Of a stretch of DNA of 64,000 nucleotides, positions 28,414 through 38,377 are shown one piece after another. Below the pieces are notes generated by a model. It was not told where the DNA came from, did not search any database, and worked only from the letters and a program-made list of their open reading frames with translations. The number at the start of each line of letters is the position of its first letter. Positions within the stretch are counted from its first letter, which is position 1. This DNA comes from an uncultured Pelagibacteraceae bacterium (GTDB lineage: Bacteria > Pseudomonadota > Alphaproteobacteria > Pelagibacterales > Pelagibacteraceae). Where the stretch lies: the NCBI GenBank assembly GCA_902543245.1, contig CACBXQ010000003.1, positions 35,285 through 99,284 of the forward strand, read 5' to 3'. Position numbers and translations under genes: made by a program.

Positions 28414-29160
28414 TTGTTAATGAAAAGCTTATTAAGCAAAAATCAAATTATAAGATTTGAAAAACAAATTTTATTAAAAGAAATTGGTGTATTGGGTCAA
28501 AAAAAGCTAACAAAATCAAAGATATTAGTAATTGGCGTTGGGGGACTAGGTTGTCCAGTTGTAGATGTCTTGTCAAGAGCTGGGATTGGTAATATTGGCA
28601 TTGTAGATGATGATTTTGTAAATTTATCAAATATTCATAGACAAACACTTTTTGATAATAATGATTTAGGAAAAAGTAAAGTTTTAGTAGTTAAAAATAA
28701 AGTTAAAAAAATAAACCCAAATATAAAAATAAAAATATTTAAAAAAAGAGCAGATCATAAAAATATTTTATCTATAGCTAAAGATTTTGATTATATAATT
28801 GATGGATCTGATAATTTTAAAACAAAAATTTTATTAAATGATTATTGTCGAAAAAAAAAGAAAATTTTTATTAGTGGCTCAATAAGTAAATTTGATGGAC
28901 ATGTTTTCTCTTTTGATTTCAAAAAAAATAATTCTCCATGTTTAAGATCTTTTTTTCAAAATTTGGATTATGATGAAGATTTTTTTAATTGTGAGGAAGA
29001 TGGTGTTGTTGGAACAATTTCTGCTATAATTGGAAATATACAAGCAAACGAAGTTTTGAAAAGAATTTTAAATATTGGTAATAAGCTTAATAATGAAGTT
29101 TTGATAATAAATATTCTTAATTTAAGCTTCAGAAAAGTAAAGATTAAAAAAGTTTATTAA
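28414..29160 (+). CDS. ThiF/MoeB/HesA-family adenylyltransferase
   Basis: 248 aa; ILVIGVGGLGCPVVDVLSRAGIGNIGIVDDDFVNLSNIHRQTLF. Confidence 0.9.
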   Translation: MLMKSLLSKNQIIRFEKQILLKEIGVLGQKKLTKSKILVIGVGGLGCPVVDVLSRAGIGNIGIVDDDFVNLSNIHRQTLFDNNDLGKSKVLVVKNKVKKINPNIKIKIFKKRADHKNILSIAKDFDYIIDGSDNFKTKILLNDYCRKKKKIFISGSISKFDGHVFSFDFKKNNSPCLRSFFQNLDYDEDFFNCEEDGVVGTISAIIGNIQANEVLKRILNIGNKLNNEVLIINILNLSFRKVKIKKVY

Positions 29161-29166
29161 TTGCAA

Positions 29167-29622
29167 ATGTTTAAAATAAAATTTCTAATTTTGTGTATAG
29201 TTTTCTTTATTATTAATACTAATTTATTGAGTAAAGAGAACGATTATTTTTTAACCTTAAAAAATAATAAGGTAAATGTTAGGTATGGTCCTGGTTTTGA
29301 TTATAAAATAAAATATATATATAAAAAAAAAAATTTGCCAATTTAGTTATCGACAAAAAAGATAATTTTAGACGTATAATTGATTTTAATAAGAATAGTG
29401 GATGGATACATAGATCACAACTTAAAAAAAGTAATTCATTAATATTATCAAACGATCAAGTCTTGTTTAATGGTCCAAGTAAATTTTCTAAACCATTAGC
29501 AAAATTATTAAAGGGAAGACTTTTGTTAGTAGAGAAATGTAAAAAAAATTGGTGTAATGTAAAAACTTCTGATTATAAAGGTTGGATTCTAAATGAAGGA
29601 AATTGGGGAATTAAAAAATAAA
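29167..29622 (+). pseudogene. SH3-like domain periplasmic protein, disrupted by two frameshifts
   Basis: Signal peptide + NKVNVRYGPGFDYKIKYIYKKK in frame 1; NLVIDKKDNFRRIIDFNKNSGWIHRSQLKK...NWCNVKTSDYKG in another frame after an A11 tract; GWILNEGNWGIKK* back in frame 1 after a GGG. Confidence 0.75.
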
Positions 29623-29629
29623 TTTAATT

Positions 29630-30178
29630 TTATTTTGCTAAAGTAGATTGAAGATAAGTCAGCATTGTTTCAACATTACTAACCTCAAAAGGATCATTAT
29701 CATTGCTTTCGTTATTTTTATTATTTTCAACAAACATTTTTAATATTTTGCCATTATCTATAAATGCTGAATACCTCCAAGATCTTTTTCCAAAACCTTG
29801 CTTCGGCTTATTAACCAACATTCCCATTCCTTCTGTGAACTTTCCTTCTCCATCGCCAATAGGTTTCACTTTTTTAATTTTTTGATCTCTAAACCACGCA
29901 TTCATCACAAATGCATCGTTAACTGATAAACAATAAACTTCATCAACATATTTTTTTAAATCCTCATACTTTTCCTCATATCCAGGCAATTGCTGAGATG
30001 AACAAGTTGGAGTGTAAGCTCCAGGTAAAGAGAAAAGAACTACTTTTTTCCCTTTAAAAAGCTCATTTGAAGTTAAGTCTTTCCATTTACCCCCAATTGA
30101 GCAGCCTCCACCTAAATTTTCATTATCTCCTTCACGAGCCTTGAAAAGAACTTCTGGAATATTTTCAGTTTGATTCAT
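29630..30178 (-). CDS. Peroxiredoxin (PRX5-like/AhpC-TSA)
   Basis: 182 aa; KKVVLFSLPGAYTPTCSSQQLPGYEEKYEDLK and NDAFVMNAWFRDQ. Confidence 0.93.
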   Translation of the reverse strand: MNQTENIPEVLFKAREGDNENLGGGCSIGGKWKDLTSNELFKGKKVVLFSLPGAYTPTCSSQQLPGYEEKYEDLKKYVDEVYCLSVNDAFVMNAWFRDQKIKKVKPIGDGEGKFTEGMGMLVNKPKQGFGKRSWRYSAFIDNGKILKMFVENNKNNESNDNDPFEVSNVETMLTYLQSTLAK

Positions 30179-30184
30179 GCTTAT

Positions 30185-30232
30185 ATTATAATCATTCTAA
30201 TCTATATTTCAATAGTTTAGAATTGTTATAAT
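30185..30232. promoter_or_regulatory. Two facing copies of ATTATAA(Y)NATTCTAA upstream of the peroxiredoxin gene
   Basis: ATTATAATCATTCTAA (30185-30200, +) and ATTATAACAATTCTAAA (30232-30216, -). Confidence 0.45.
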
Positions 30233-30261
30233 ATATTATCTAAATAACTGATTTTGTTAAA

Positions 30262-30684
30262 TTATTTCTGATTTTGATTATCATTATCGATTTTTACCAA
30301 TACTTCAATCGATTTAACTTTTTTTCCAGGTATATTTTTCCTAATATTTATTGGATCTACATATTCGTTATCTAAATCTATAAGTTTAGATGTCTCTTCG
30401 TCAAAAAAATGGTGATGAGAAGAGGTATTTGTATCAAAATAACTTTTGTCTGAATTTATAGATATCTCTTTTAAATACCCTTTTTTAGTAAGTAAATGCA
30501 CAGTGTTATAAATAGTTGCTAAAGCAATTTTTTCTTTAGCATTATTTTTAACAATTTCAGCCAAATCGTTTATTGAAAAATGAAAAGTATGCTCTCTATC
30601 AAATAGAATTTCACATATTTTTATTCTTTGTCTGGTAGGTCTCATTCCAGAACTTCTTAATTTGTTTGTATATTTACTATTCAT
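30262..30684 (-). CDS. irr: Fur-family iron response regulator, Irr-like
   Basis: Start MNSKYTNKLRSSGMRPTRQRIKICEILF; SHHHFFDEETSKLIDLDNEYV; divergent from fabA. Confidence 0.82.
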   Translation of the reverse strand: MNSKYTNKLRSSGMRPTRQRIKICEILFDREHTFHFSINDLAEIVKNNAKEKIALATIYNTVHLLTKKGYLKEISINSDKSYFDTNTSSHHHFFDEETSKLIDLDNEYVDPINIRKNIPGKKVKSIEVLVKIDNDNQNQK

Positions 30685-30694
30685 TTTAGTGTTA

Positions 30695-30711
30695 ATTATA
30701 ATTATTCTAAA
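30695..30711. promoter_or_regulatory. ATTATAATTATTCTAAA motif in the irr/fabA intergenic region
   Basis: Matches the motif seen twice upstream of the peroxiredoxin gene. Confidence 0.45.
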
Positions 30712-30758
30712 CAAAATGTATATAATAATGTCGATAAATCAAGTATGAAGGTGAAACC

Positions 30759-31259
30759 ATGAAAAAAAACTCATTTTCATATGATGATCTAATAAGCTGC
30801 GGAAATGGCCACCTTTTTGGACCTGGGAACGCTAAACTTCCCCTTCCTCCAATGCTAATGTTTGATAGAATAACTAAAATAAACGAAAATGAAGGCTCTT
30901 TTAAAAAGGGATTAATTAAAGCTGAGCTCGATATAAAAGATGAATTATGGTTCTTTAAATGTCATTTTAATGAGGATCCTGTAATGCCAGGTTGCTTAGG
31001 GTTAGACGCAATGTGGCAACTAGTTGGTTTTTATTTAGGTTGGCTAGGTAATCCTGGAAAAGGTAGAGCTTTAGGAGTCAATACTGTAAAATTTACTGGA
31101 GAAGTTCTCAAAAGTGTTAAAATGGCATCGTACGAAATTGATATGAAAAGAATATTAATTAAAGAAGGTACTACTGTGGGACTTGCAAATGGAATTTTAA
31201 TGGCTGATGGTAAAAAAATTTATTCAGCTGAAAACTTAAAAGTAGGATTATTTAAATAA
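30759..31259 (+). CDS. fabA: 3-hydroxydecanoyl-ACP dehydratase/isomerase
   Basis: 166 aa; [35 protein letters not shown]. Confidence 0.95.
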   Translation: MKKNSFSYDDLISCGNGHLFGPGNAKLPLPPMLMFDRITKINENEGSFKKGLIKAELDIKDELWFFKCHFNEDPVMPGCLGLDAMWQLVGFYLGWLGNPGKGRALGVNTVKFTGEVLKSVKMASYEIDMKRILIKEGTTVGLANGILMADGKKIYSAENLKVGLFK

Positions 31260-32470
31260 TGAGAAGAGTGGTAATTACTGGTTTAGGTATAGTTTCATGC
31301 CTTGGAAATAATCAAGATGAAGTGAAACAATCATTACTAAATTCAAAATCAGGTATTTCTTTTTCTGAGGAGTATAAAGAGCATAATCTTAGAAGTCATA
31401 TACATGGAAAACCAAAAATAAAACTTGAAGATCACATAGACAGAAAAACAATCAGATTTATGGGCTCTGGATCTGCGTACAATTATATAGCGATGAAAGA
31501 GGCAATTGAAGATTCAGGTTTAGAGGAAAAAGATGTAAGTAATTTTAAAACTGGTATTGTAATGGGTTCGGGTGGACCCTCGATTGAAAATGTAATTTTG
31601 GCTGCAGATAAAACGAGAGCTAAAACTCCAAAGTTAATGGGTCCATTTATAGTTCCAAGAACGATGGCTAGTACAGCGTCAGCAACTCTTGCTGTACCAT
31701 TTAAAATTAAAGGAACAAATTATACAATGAGCTCTGCTTGCGCAACAAGTGGTCATTGTATAGGTAATTCAATGGAGCTTATTCAAATGGGTAAACAAGA
31801 TGTTGTTTTTGCTGGTGGAAGTGAAGAAATTCATTGGGCAATGACAGCTATGTTTGATGCTATGACTGCTTTGTCTTCAAAATATAATGATACCCCAGAA
31901 AAAGCGTCGAGAGCTTATGATAAAACTAGAGATGGTTTTGTAATTGCTGGTGGCGCTGGTGTACTGGTGCTTGAAGAGTATGAGCATGCTAAAGCAAGAG
32001 GTGCAAATATTTACGCAGAATTAACTGGTTATGGAGCAACATCAGATGGTTATGATATGGTGGCTCCATCCGGTGAAGGAGCTGTAAGGTGTATGAAAAT
32101 GGCGCTTGAAACCTCAAAAAATAAAATTGATTATATAAATACACATGGAACTTCGACACCTGTAGGAGATATAACAGAGCTAAATGCAGTTAGTGAAACT
32201 TTTGGAGATGAAATTCCAAAAATAAGTTCAACTAAATCTTTGTCAGGTCATCCATTAGGAGCAGCATCTGTTCATGAAGCTATTTATAGTTTAATTATGA
32301 TGAAAAATAATTTCCTCACCGCTTCAGCAAATATAAATGATATGGATGAAGATGCTAAGAAATTTCCAATAATTACACAAACCGAAAAAAATACTGAATT
32401 AAATTCTGTGATGTCTAATAGCTTTGGATTCGGTGGAACAAATGCAACATTAATTTTTGAGAAAGTTTAA
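31259..32470 (+). CDS. fabB: Beta-ketoacyl-ACP synthase I
   Basis: 403 aa; [45 protein letters not shown]. Confidence 0.95.
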   Translation: MRRVVITGLGIVSCLGNNQDEVKQSLLNSKSGISFSEEYKEHNLRSHIHGKPKIKLEDHIDRKTIRFMGSGSAYNYIAMKEAIEDSGLEEKDVSNFKTGIVMGSGGPSIENVILAADKTRAKTPKLMGPFIVPRTMASTASATLAVPFKIKGTNYTMSSACATSGHCIGNSMELIQMGKQDVVFAGGSEEIHWAMTAMFDAMTALSSKYNDTPEKASRAYDKTRDGFVIAGGAGVLVLEEYEHAKARGANIYAELTGYGATSDGYDMVAPSGEGAVRCMKMALETSKNKIDYINTHGTSTPVGDITELNAVSETFGDEIPKISSTKSLSGHPLGAASVHEAIYSLIMMKNNFLTASANINDMDEDAKKFPIITQTEKNTELNSVMSNSFGFGGTNATLIFEKV

Positions 32471-32473
32471 TCA

Positions 32474-33259
32474 ATGAGTCTAATGAAGGGCAAAAAAGGT
32501 CTAATAATGGGTGTTGCCAATGAAAGATCTATTGCTTGGGGAATTGCACAAAAACTATCAGAGGCAGGTGCTGAACTAGCATTTACTTATCTAGGAGATG
32601 CATTAAAAAAAAGAGTTATTCCTCTAGCTGAAAAACTTAAATCTAAAATAACTTTTAATTGTGATGTAGAAAATAAAGATGATGTGATTGAATTATTTAA
32701 AGATGTTAAAAAGGAATGGGGTCAAATTGATTTTGTTGTTCATGCAGTAGCATTTTCAGATAAATCAGAATTATCAGGTGAATATTTAAATACAACTAGA
32801 GAAAATTTTTTGAGAAGTATGTTAATTTCATGCTTTTCGTTTACAGAGGTTGCTAAAGAGTCCTCAAAAATAATGAAAGAGGGTGGAAGTATGATTACTT
32901 TAAGTTATGAGGCAAACAAAGCAATTCCAAATTATAATGTAATGGGTGTATGTAAAGCAGCACTAGAGTCGAGTGTTAAATACTTGGCTAGAGATTTAGG
33001 TGCAAAAGGTATAAGAGTGAATGCTATAAGTGCTGGACCAATCAAAACATTGGCTGCATCTGCTATAGGAGATGCTAAATTTCTATATAAATGGAATGCT
33101 GATCACTCATTTCTAAAACGAAATGTTGATAATTTAGACGTTGGAAATTCAGCTCTTTATTTATTAAGCGATATGGCAAGTGGTGTAACAGGCGAAATTC
33201 ATTATGTGGATGCAGGATACAATAAAATGGGAATGCCAGATCCAAAAAATATAACTTAA
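32474..33259 (+). CDS. fabI: Enoyl-ACP reductase (NADH)
   Basis: 261 aa; GKKGLIMGVANERSIAWGIAQKL, NYNVMGVCKAALES. Confidence 0.95.
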   Translation: MSLMKGKKGLIMGVANERSIAWGIAQKLSEAGAELAFTYLGDALKKRVIPLAEKLKSKITFNCDVENKDDVIELFKDVKKEWGQIDFVVHAVAFSDKSELSGEYLNTTRENFLRSMLISCFSFTEVAKESSKIMKEGGSMITLSYEANKAIPNYNVMGVCKAALESSVKYLARDLGAKGIRVNAISAGPIKTLAASAIGDAKFLYKWNADHSFLKRNVDNLDVGNSALYLLSDMASGVTGEIHYVDAGYNKMGMPDPKNIT

Positions 33260-33266
33260 AATTATA

Positions 33267-33416
33267 ATGCTAATTTTAGTTTGGTTTGTTGTTTGTATAA
33301 TTTTTTATTTTGTACAGCTTATCTTAGGCGACTCTGGACATTCACTTGAGCTATTTGCTGTATTAACTGCTGTTGCTTTGTTTTTAATTAGTAAGATTAA
33401 ATATAAAATTAAGTAG
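33267..33416 (+). CDS. 49-aa membrane protein (MLILVWFVVCIIFYFVQLILGDSGHSLELFAVLTAVALFLISKIKYKIK)
   Basis: ATG-to-TAG ORF with two hydrophobic segments directly after fabI; missed by the ORF track. Confidence 0.55.
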   Translation: MLILVWFVVCIIFYFVQLILGDSGHSLELFAVLTAVALFLISKIKYKIK

Positions 33417-33421
33417 AATAA

Positions 33422-33446
33422 GGGGCGTTCTGTTACCAGGTGCCCC
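33422..33446 (-). terminator. GNRA-capped hairpin at the 3' end of the pnp transcript
   Basis: Minus strand GGGGC-AC-CTG-GTAA-CAG-AAC-GCCCC, 8 nt past the pnp stop. Confidence 0.55.
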
Positions 33447-33454
33447 AAATCTTA

Positions 33455-35527
33455 TTATACAGCTGCTTGTTTAATAGATAGCTTAACTTTTCCTCTATCA
33501 AACCCGATAACTTTTACTTTAACCTCATCACCTTCTTTGACTACATCAGTTACCTTTGCAACTCTTTTATCAGCAAGCTCTGAAATATGAACTAAGCCAT
33601 CCTGTTTTCCCAAGAAATTAACAAATGCTCCAAATTCCATTATTTTCATAACTTTACCATGATAAATTTTATTTAGTTCAGCTTTTGCAGTTATATCTTT
33701 AATCATCTGCATAGCTTTATTTCTAGATTCTTCATCTGGAGCTGCTACTGTTACTACACCTTCATCATTAACATCAACTTTTGAGCCTGACTTTTCAACA
33801 ATCTCTCTTATTGTTGCTCCACCTTTTCCAATCACCGCTGCAATATCTTTTTTGTCTACAGTAATTTTTTCCATTTTAGGTGTATGTTTACCAACATTTT
33901 CTCTTGATTTTTCTAGTGCTTTATTCATTTCTCCTAAGATATGTATTCTTCCATCTTTGGCTTGCTTTAAAGCTTGTTCCATAATTTCAAAAGTAATTCC
34001 TGTAATCTTTATATCCATTTGTAATGAGGTGATTCCATTCTTAGTTCCAGCGACTTTAAAATCCATATCGCCTAGGTGATCTTCATCTCCAAGAATGTCA
34101 GATAAAACACTAAAATCATCACCTTCTTTAATAAGTCCCATTGCAATACCTGCTACAGGTTCTTTAATCGGTACACCTGCATCCATTAATGCTAAAGATG
34201 TTCCACAAACCGTAGCCATAGAAGAAGATCCATTAGACTCTGTTATTTCAGATACAATCCTAAAAGTATATGGAAAACTCTCTTGAGAAGGTAAAGACGA
34301 GTGTAAAGCTCTCCATGCTAATTTACCATGACCAATCTCTCTTCTTCCAGTTCCAATTCTTCCAGTCTCACCAACAGAAAATGGTGGAAAATTATAATGA
34401 AGCATAAATCTTTCCCTTTTTAATCCTTCCAAGCTTTCAATTCTTTGCTCATCATCTGAAGTTCCTAAAGTTGTTGTGACTATCGCCTGAGTTTCACCTC
34501 TAGTAAATAATGCAGATCCATGAGTTCTTGGCAAAATTCCAACTTCGCACATTATTGGTCTTACATCTGCTAATCCTCTACCATCAATTCTATTTTTATT
34601 TTTAAGAATATCTGTTCTTACAATTGTTTTTTCAAGGTTCTTAAGTTGGCTATTAACATCTAAATCGGTATAATTTTCGTTCCCCTCATAAAGCTTTTTA
34701 GCTTTATCAGTAATTTCAGATATTTGGTTAGATCTATCTTGCTTATCTCTTGTAGCAAAAGCTTTTTTTAGATCTTCGGTAAATTTATCTTCGAGTTTTT
34801 TCTTAATCTCTGATAAATCTTTTTTCTCGACAGTCCAATCTGGCTTTTTGCATTCCTTAGCTAATTCCTCAATCATTGTAATTACAGGCACAAATCCCTC
34901 ATGACCGAATTTTACTGCATTTAACATTTCTTCCTCAGATAAACCATTAGCTTCAGATTCTACCATTAAAACTGCGTCCTTAGTTCCAGCAACAACTAAA
35001 TCTAACTTTGATTTTTCCATTTCTGATTTTGAAGGATTAAGAACATATTTTCCATCAACAAATCCAACTCTTGATGCACCAACTGGTCCCATAAACGGCA
35101 TCCCTGAAATTGCCAAAGCAGCAGATGATGCTGTAATTGAAAGAATATCAGCTTCATTTTCTTTATCATATGAAATTACTGTTGGTAATAATTGAACTTC
35201 ATTCTTAAATTCATCAGGAAATAAAGGTCTTATTGGTCTATCAATTAATCTTGAAATTAATGTTTCTGCTTCTGTTGGTCTTGCTTCTCTTTTAAAGTAT
35301 CCTCCAGGTATTTTCCCTGCTGCGTAATATTTTTCTTGGTAATTTACTGATAATGGAAAATAATCCATATCTGGGTCTACTTTTTTTGCTCCCACAACTG
35401 TTGCTAAAACAACAGTTTCTCCACATCTTGCTATAATTGCTCCATCAGCTTGTCTTGCAATTTTTCCTGTTTCTATACTTATTTTTTTTCCTGCTACTTC
35501 TATTTCTTTTTTATATTCTTTAAACAT
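33455..35527 (-). CDS. pnp: Polynucleotide phosphorylase
   Basis: 690 aa; [18 protein letters not shown] domain [16 protein letters not shown]1 domain [28 protein letters not shown]. Confidence 0.97.
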   Translation of the reverse strand: MFKEYKKEIEVAGKKISIETGKIARQADGAIIARCGETVVLATVVGAKKVDPDMDYFPLSVNYQEKYYAAGKIPGGYFKREARPTEAETLISRLIDRPIRPLFPDEFKNEVQLLPTVISYDKENEADILSITASSAALAISGMPFMGPVGASRVGFVDGKYVLNPSKSEMEKSKLDLVVAGTKDAVLMVESEANGLSEEEMLNAVKFGHEGFVPVITMIEELAKECKKPDWTVEKKDLSEIKKKLEDKFTEDLKKAFATRDKQDRSNQISEITDKAKKLYEGNENYTDLDVNSQLKNLEKTIVRTDILKNKNRIDGRGLADVRPIMCEVGILPRTHGSALFTRGETQAIVTTTLGTSDDEQRIESLEGLKRERFMLHYNFPPFSVGETGRIGTGRREIGHGKLAWRALHSSLPSQESFPYTFRIVSEITESNGSSSMATVCGTSLALMDAGVPIKEPVAGIAMGLIKEGDDFSVLSDILGDEDHLGDMDFKVAGTKNGITSLQMDIKITGITFEIMEQALKQAKDGRIHILGEMNKALEKSRENVGKHTPKMEKITVDKKDIAAVIGKGGATIREIVEKSGSKVDVNDEGVVTVAAPDEESRNKAMQMIKDITAKAELNKIYHGKVMKIMEFGAFVNFLGKQDGLVHISELADKRVAKVTDVVKEGDEVKVKVIGFDRGKVKLSIKQAAV

Positions 35528-35776
35528 TTACTTCCTTAAATTTAGTTTTGATATTACATTTTTATAAGACTCAATTTTATTTTTTTTCAGATAGTCTAAT
35601 AATTTTTTCCTTCTGTTTACCGCTCTTAACAATCCAACTGATGAATGTTTGTCCTTCTTAAATTGTTTAATATGTTTAGATAAATTTTCTATTTTATCTG
35701 TTAGTTGTGCAACTTGAAATTCAGAAGACCCTGTATCTTTATCATGAATTGCAAGTTCTTTTGCTCGTTTAGTCAT
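35528..35776 (-). CDS. rpsO: 30S ribosomal protein S15
   Basis: 82 aa; DTGSSEFQVAQLTDKIENLSKHIKQFKKDKHSSVGLLRAVNRRKKLLDYL. Confidence 0.95.
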   Translation of the reverse strand: MTKRAKELAIHDKDTGSSEFQVAQLTDKIENLSKHIKQFKKDKHSSVGLLRAVNRRKKLLDYLKKNKIESYKNVISKLNLRK

Positions 35777-35784
35777 TTTTTTCC

Positions 35785-36153
35785 TTATTTGTTTGTTATT
35801 TTAATTAAATTCTCAATTTTTTCTGCATACTCAAAAGACTCATCTTTTACAAAAAATAATTTTGGTAAAAATTTCATTATTATTTTATTAGATAGAGTTT
35901 TTCGTATCGCAAAAGAAAATTCTTTTAATTTACTTACAATCTCCTCTGCATTTTTACCGCCTAATGGCATTACAAAGACTTTTGCAGTTTTTAAATCAGG
36001 GCTCATTCTAACCTCAGTAACTGTAATTTCTTTAGTTGATAGATTTGGTATTTTTGCTTCATCTCTAATAAAAATAATTCCTAGGGATTGTTTAATCATT
36101 TCTCCAACCCTTAATTGTCTTTGTGAGACTGGTTTTCCCAATTTATTAGACAT
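35785..36153 (-). CDS. rbfA: Ribosome-binding factor A
   Basis: 122 aa; RQLRVGEMIKQSLGIIF, VTEVRMSPDLKTAKVFVMPLG. Confidence 0.92.
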   Translation of the reverse strand: MSNKLGKPVSQRQLRVGEMIKQSLGIIFIRDEAKIPNLSTKEITVTEVRMSPDLKTAKVFVMPLGGKNAEEIVSKLKEFSFAIRKTLSNKIIMKFLPKLFFVKDESFEYAEKIENLIKITNK

Positions 36154-38366
36154 TATATCACCCTCTCAGTAGAGGTAGAAGTGAATGCCTCAATTATATC
36201 TTTTTTTTTAAAATCATTAAAATCCTTAAGAGTAATACCACATTCTTGCCCTGCTTCGACAGTTTTTACTTGATTTTTTTCTCTAAAAATAGTCGATATT
36301 TTTCCAGTATAAATAATTGAACCATCTCTAATTAATCTTGCATTTGAAGTGCTAGAAACTTCTCCATCTGTTATTTTTGATCCAGCAACCTTACCAGCGT
36401 TGGAAACTTTAAAAATCTCTAAAATTTCAGCAGAACCTAATACTTGTTCAGTAATATCTGGCGACAGAAGGCCAGACATTCTTTTTTTAATAAAATCCAG
36501 TACTTCATAAATTATATTGTACGAACTAATTATTATTTTTTCTTTTTCTGCTAATTGTTTTGCTTCTTTTGTAGGTTTTACATTAAACGCTATAAGAAGT
36601 GCATTGGAAGCTTTTGCTAAAGTAACATCAGTTTCTGTTATCATTCCTATGTCTGATAAAATAATATTTGGCTTAACTTCATCATGTTTTATCTGAGAGA
36701 TTGCACCTTTAATAGCTTCAGACGAGCCATGAACATCTGATTTCACAATAATATTTAATTCCTTAGAAGAATTATCTTTAAAAGCAGATTCTTGTGTAAC
36801 GAAACTTAATGGGTTTTTTCCCTCTTTAAACTCTTGTAGTCTTGCATCGCACAAAGATTTTGCCTCTTTTTCAGAGTCTAAGACTAAGAAATCATCTCCT
36901 GATTTTGCAGCTCCATTAATTCCTAGTATTTCAATAGGTGAAGCTGGCTGAGCTTCATCAATATTTTTGCCTTGATCATTTATTATTGCTCTTACTTTAC
37001 CCCACTGTAATCCACTTACAAAAAAATCTCCTTTTTTTAAAGTTCCAGATGTAATTATTATATTTGCGACTGGTCCCCTTCCAATGTCAATCTTTGACTC
37101 TAAAACAACTGCTGTTGCTTTAGACACATAATCAGTTTTAAGGTCTAATATTTCTGCTTGAAGTACAATTGACTCTACTAATTTATCCAAGTTTTGTTTT
37201 GATTTAGTTGAAATTTCAACCATTAAAGTATCTCCAGACAAGTCTTCAGCAATAAGTTCATACTCAAGAAGCTGATTTTTTATTTTTTGTGGATCTGCTT
37301 CAGGCAAATCACACTTATTTATAGCAACTACTATTGGTACATTCGCAGCTTTTGCGTGTTTAATTGACTCAATAGTTTGAGGTTTTACACCATCATCAGC
37401 TGCTACTACTAAAACAACTATATCTGTTAACTTTGATCCTCTTGCTCTCATCTCAGTAAATGCTGCATGTCCAGGTGTATCTATGAAAGTTAATTTATTT
37501 TTATTATGCTCTATTTGATATGCACCAATATGTTGAGTTATTCCCCCAAACTCACCTGATACAACATTAGCACTTCTTAAAACATCTAACACAGAAGTTT
37601 TTCCATGGTCAACATGGCCCATCACTGTAATTATAGGAGGTCTATTTTTTAGATTTTCTGTTCTTGAATCTTTTATCTTTTGAATAATCTCTTCAGCTTT
37701 TGTTTCACGGATTGGATTATGCCCAAATTCTTTAGCCAAATATTCTGCCGTATCAGCTGCTAATGTTTGATTAATTGTTACAGTAACACCCATTCCCAGT
37801 AAATGTTTTATTACACTAGAAGATTGTTCTGCCATCCTATTAGCTAATTCTCTAACTGTAATAGCTTCAGGTATATTTATATCTCTTTTAACTGGTTTTA
37901 AGTTTTCTCTTAAATCTTCTTTGTTAGTTTCTTTATTTTCTTTTTTTCTTGCTCTTTTTAAAGATGCCAAACTTCGTGTTCTATCACCTTCCTCTTCATT
38001 TAATGCTCTAGATATAGTTAGCTTTAATTCTCTTTTTTTTGAACCCAGCTTATTTTTTATATCCTTTGCAGGTGCCTCTCCTTTTAAACGTCTCGTAGCT
38101 CTTTGTTCGGCTAATTTTCTTTTTTCGTAGTCTGTAGGAACTTTTATTGATGGATTACTAATATTAGTTTGTTTTAGATTATTAAAATTTTTACTTAAAG
38201 TATTATTTCTTGGAGCAAATGGCTTATTGGAATTACTTTTAAAATGAAATTTATTTTTCTTTTCTATTAGAACTGAGTTTTTACTTTTAGCTTTTGCTAA
38301 CTCAATATTGCTTAAAGATTTTTTTGCATTACCGGATATTGTTAATTTTGTTTTTTTGTTTTCCAT
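36153..38366 (-). CDS. infB: Translation initiation factor IF-2
   Basis: 737 aa; [40 protein letters not shown]. Confidence 0.97.
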   Translation of the reverse strand: MENKKTKLTISGNAKKSLSNIELAKAKSKNSVLIEKKNKFHFKSNSNKPFAPRNNTLSKNFNNLKQTNISNPSIKVPTDYEKRKLAEQRATRRLKGEAPAKDIKNKLGSKKRELKLTISRALNEEEGDRTRSLASLKRARKKENKETNKEDLRENLKPVKRDINIPEAITVRELANRMAEQSSSVIKHLLGMGVTVTINQTLAADTAEYLAKEFGHNPIRETKAEEIIQKIKDSRTENLKNRPPIITVMGHVDHGKTSVLDVLRSANVVSGEFGGITQHIGAYQIEHNKNKLTFIDTPGHAAFTEMRARGSKLTDIVVLVVAADDGVKPQTIESIKHAKAANVPIVVAINKCDLPEADPQKIKNQLLEYELIAEDLSGDTLMVEISTKSKQNLDKLVESIVLQAEILDLKTDYVSKATAVVLESKIDIGRGPVANIIITSGTLKKGDFFVSGLQWGKVRAIINDQGKNIDEAQPASPIEILGINGAAKSGDDFLVLDSEKEAKSLCDARLQEFKEGKNPLSFVTQESAFKDNSSKELNIIVKSDVHGSSEAIKGAISQIKHDEVKPNIILSDIGMITETDVTLAKASNALLIAFNVKPTKEAKQLAEKEKIIISSYNIIYEVLDFIKKRMSGLLSPDITEQVLGSAEILEIFKVSNAGKVAGSKITDGEVSSTSNARLIRDGSIIYTGKISTIFREKNQVKTVEAGQECGITLKDFNDFKKKDIIEAFTSTSTERVI

Positions 38367-38377
38367 AGCTCATCTCT

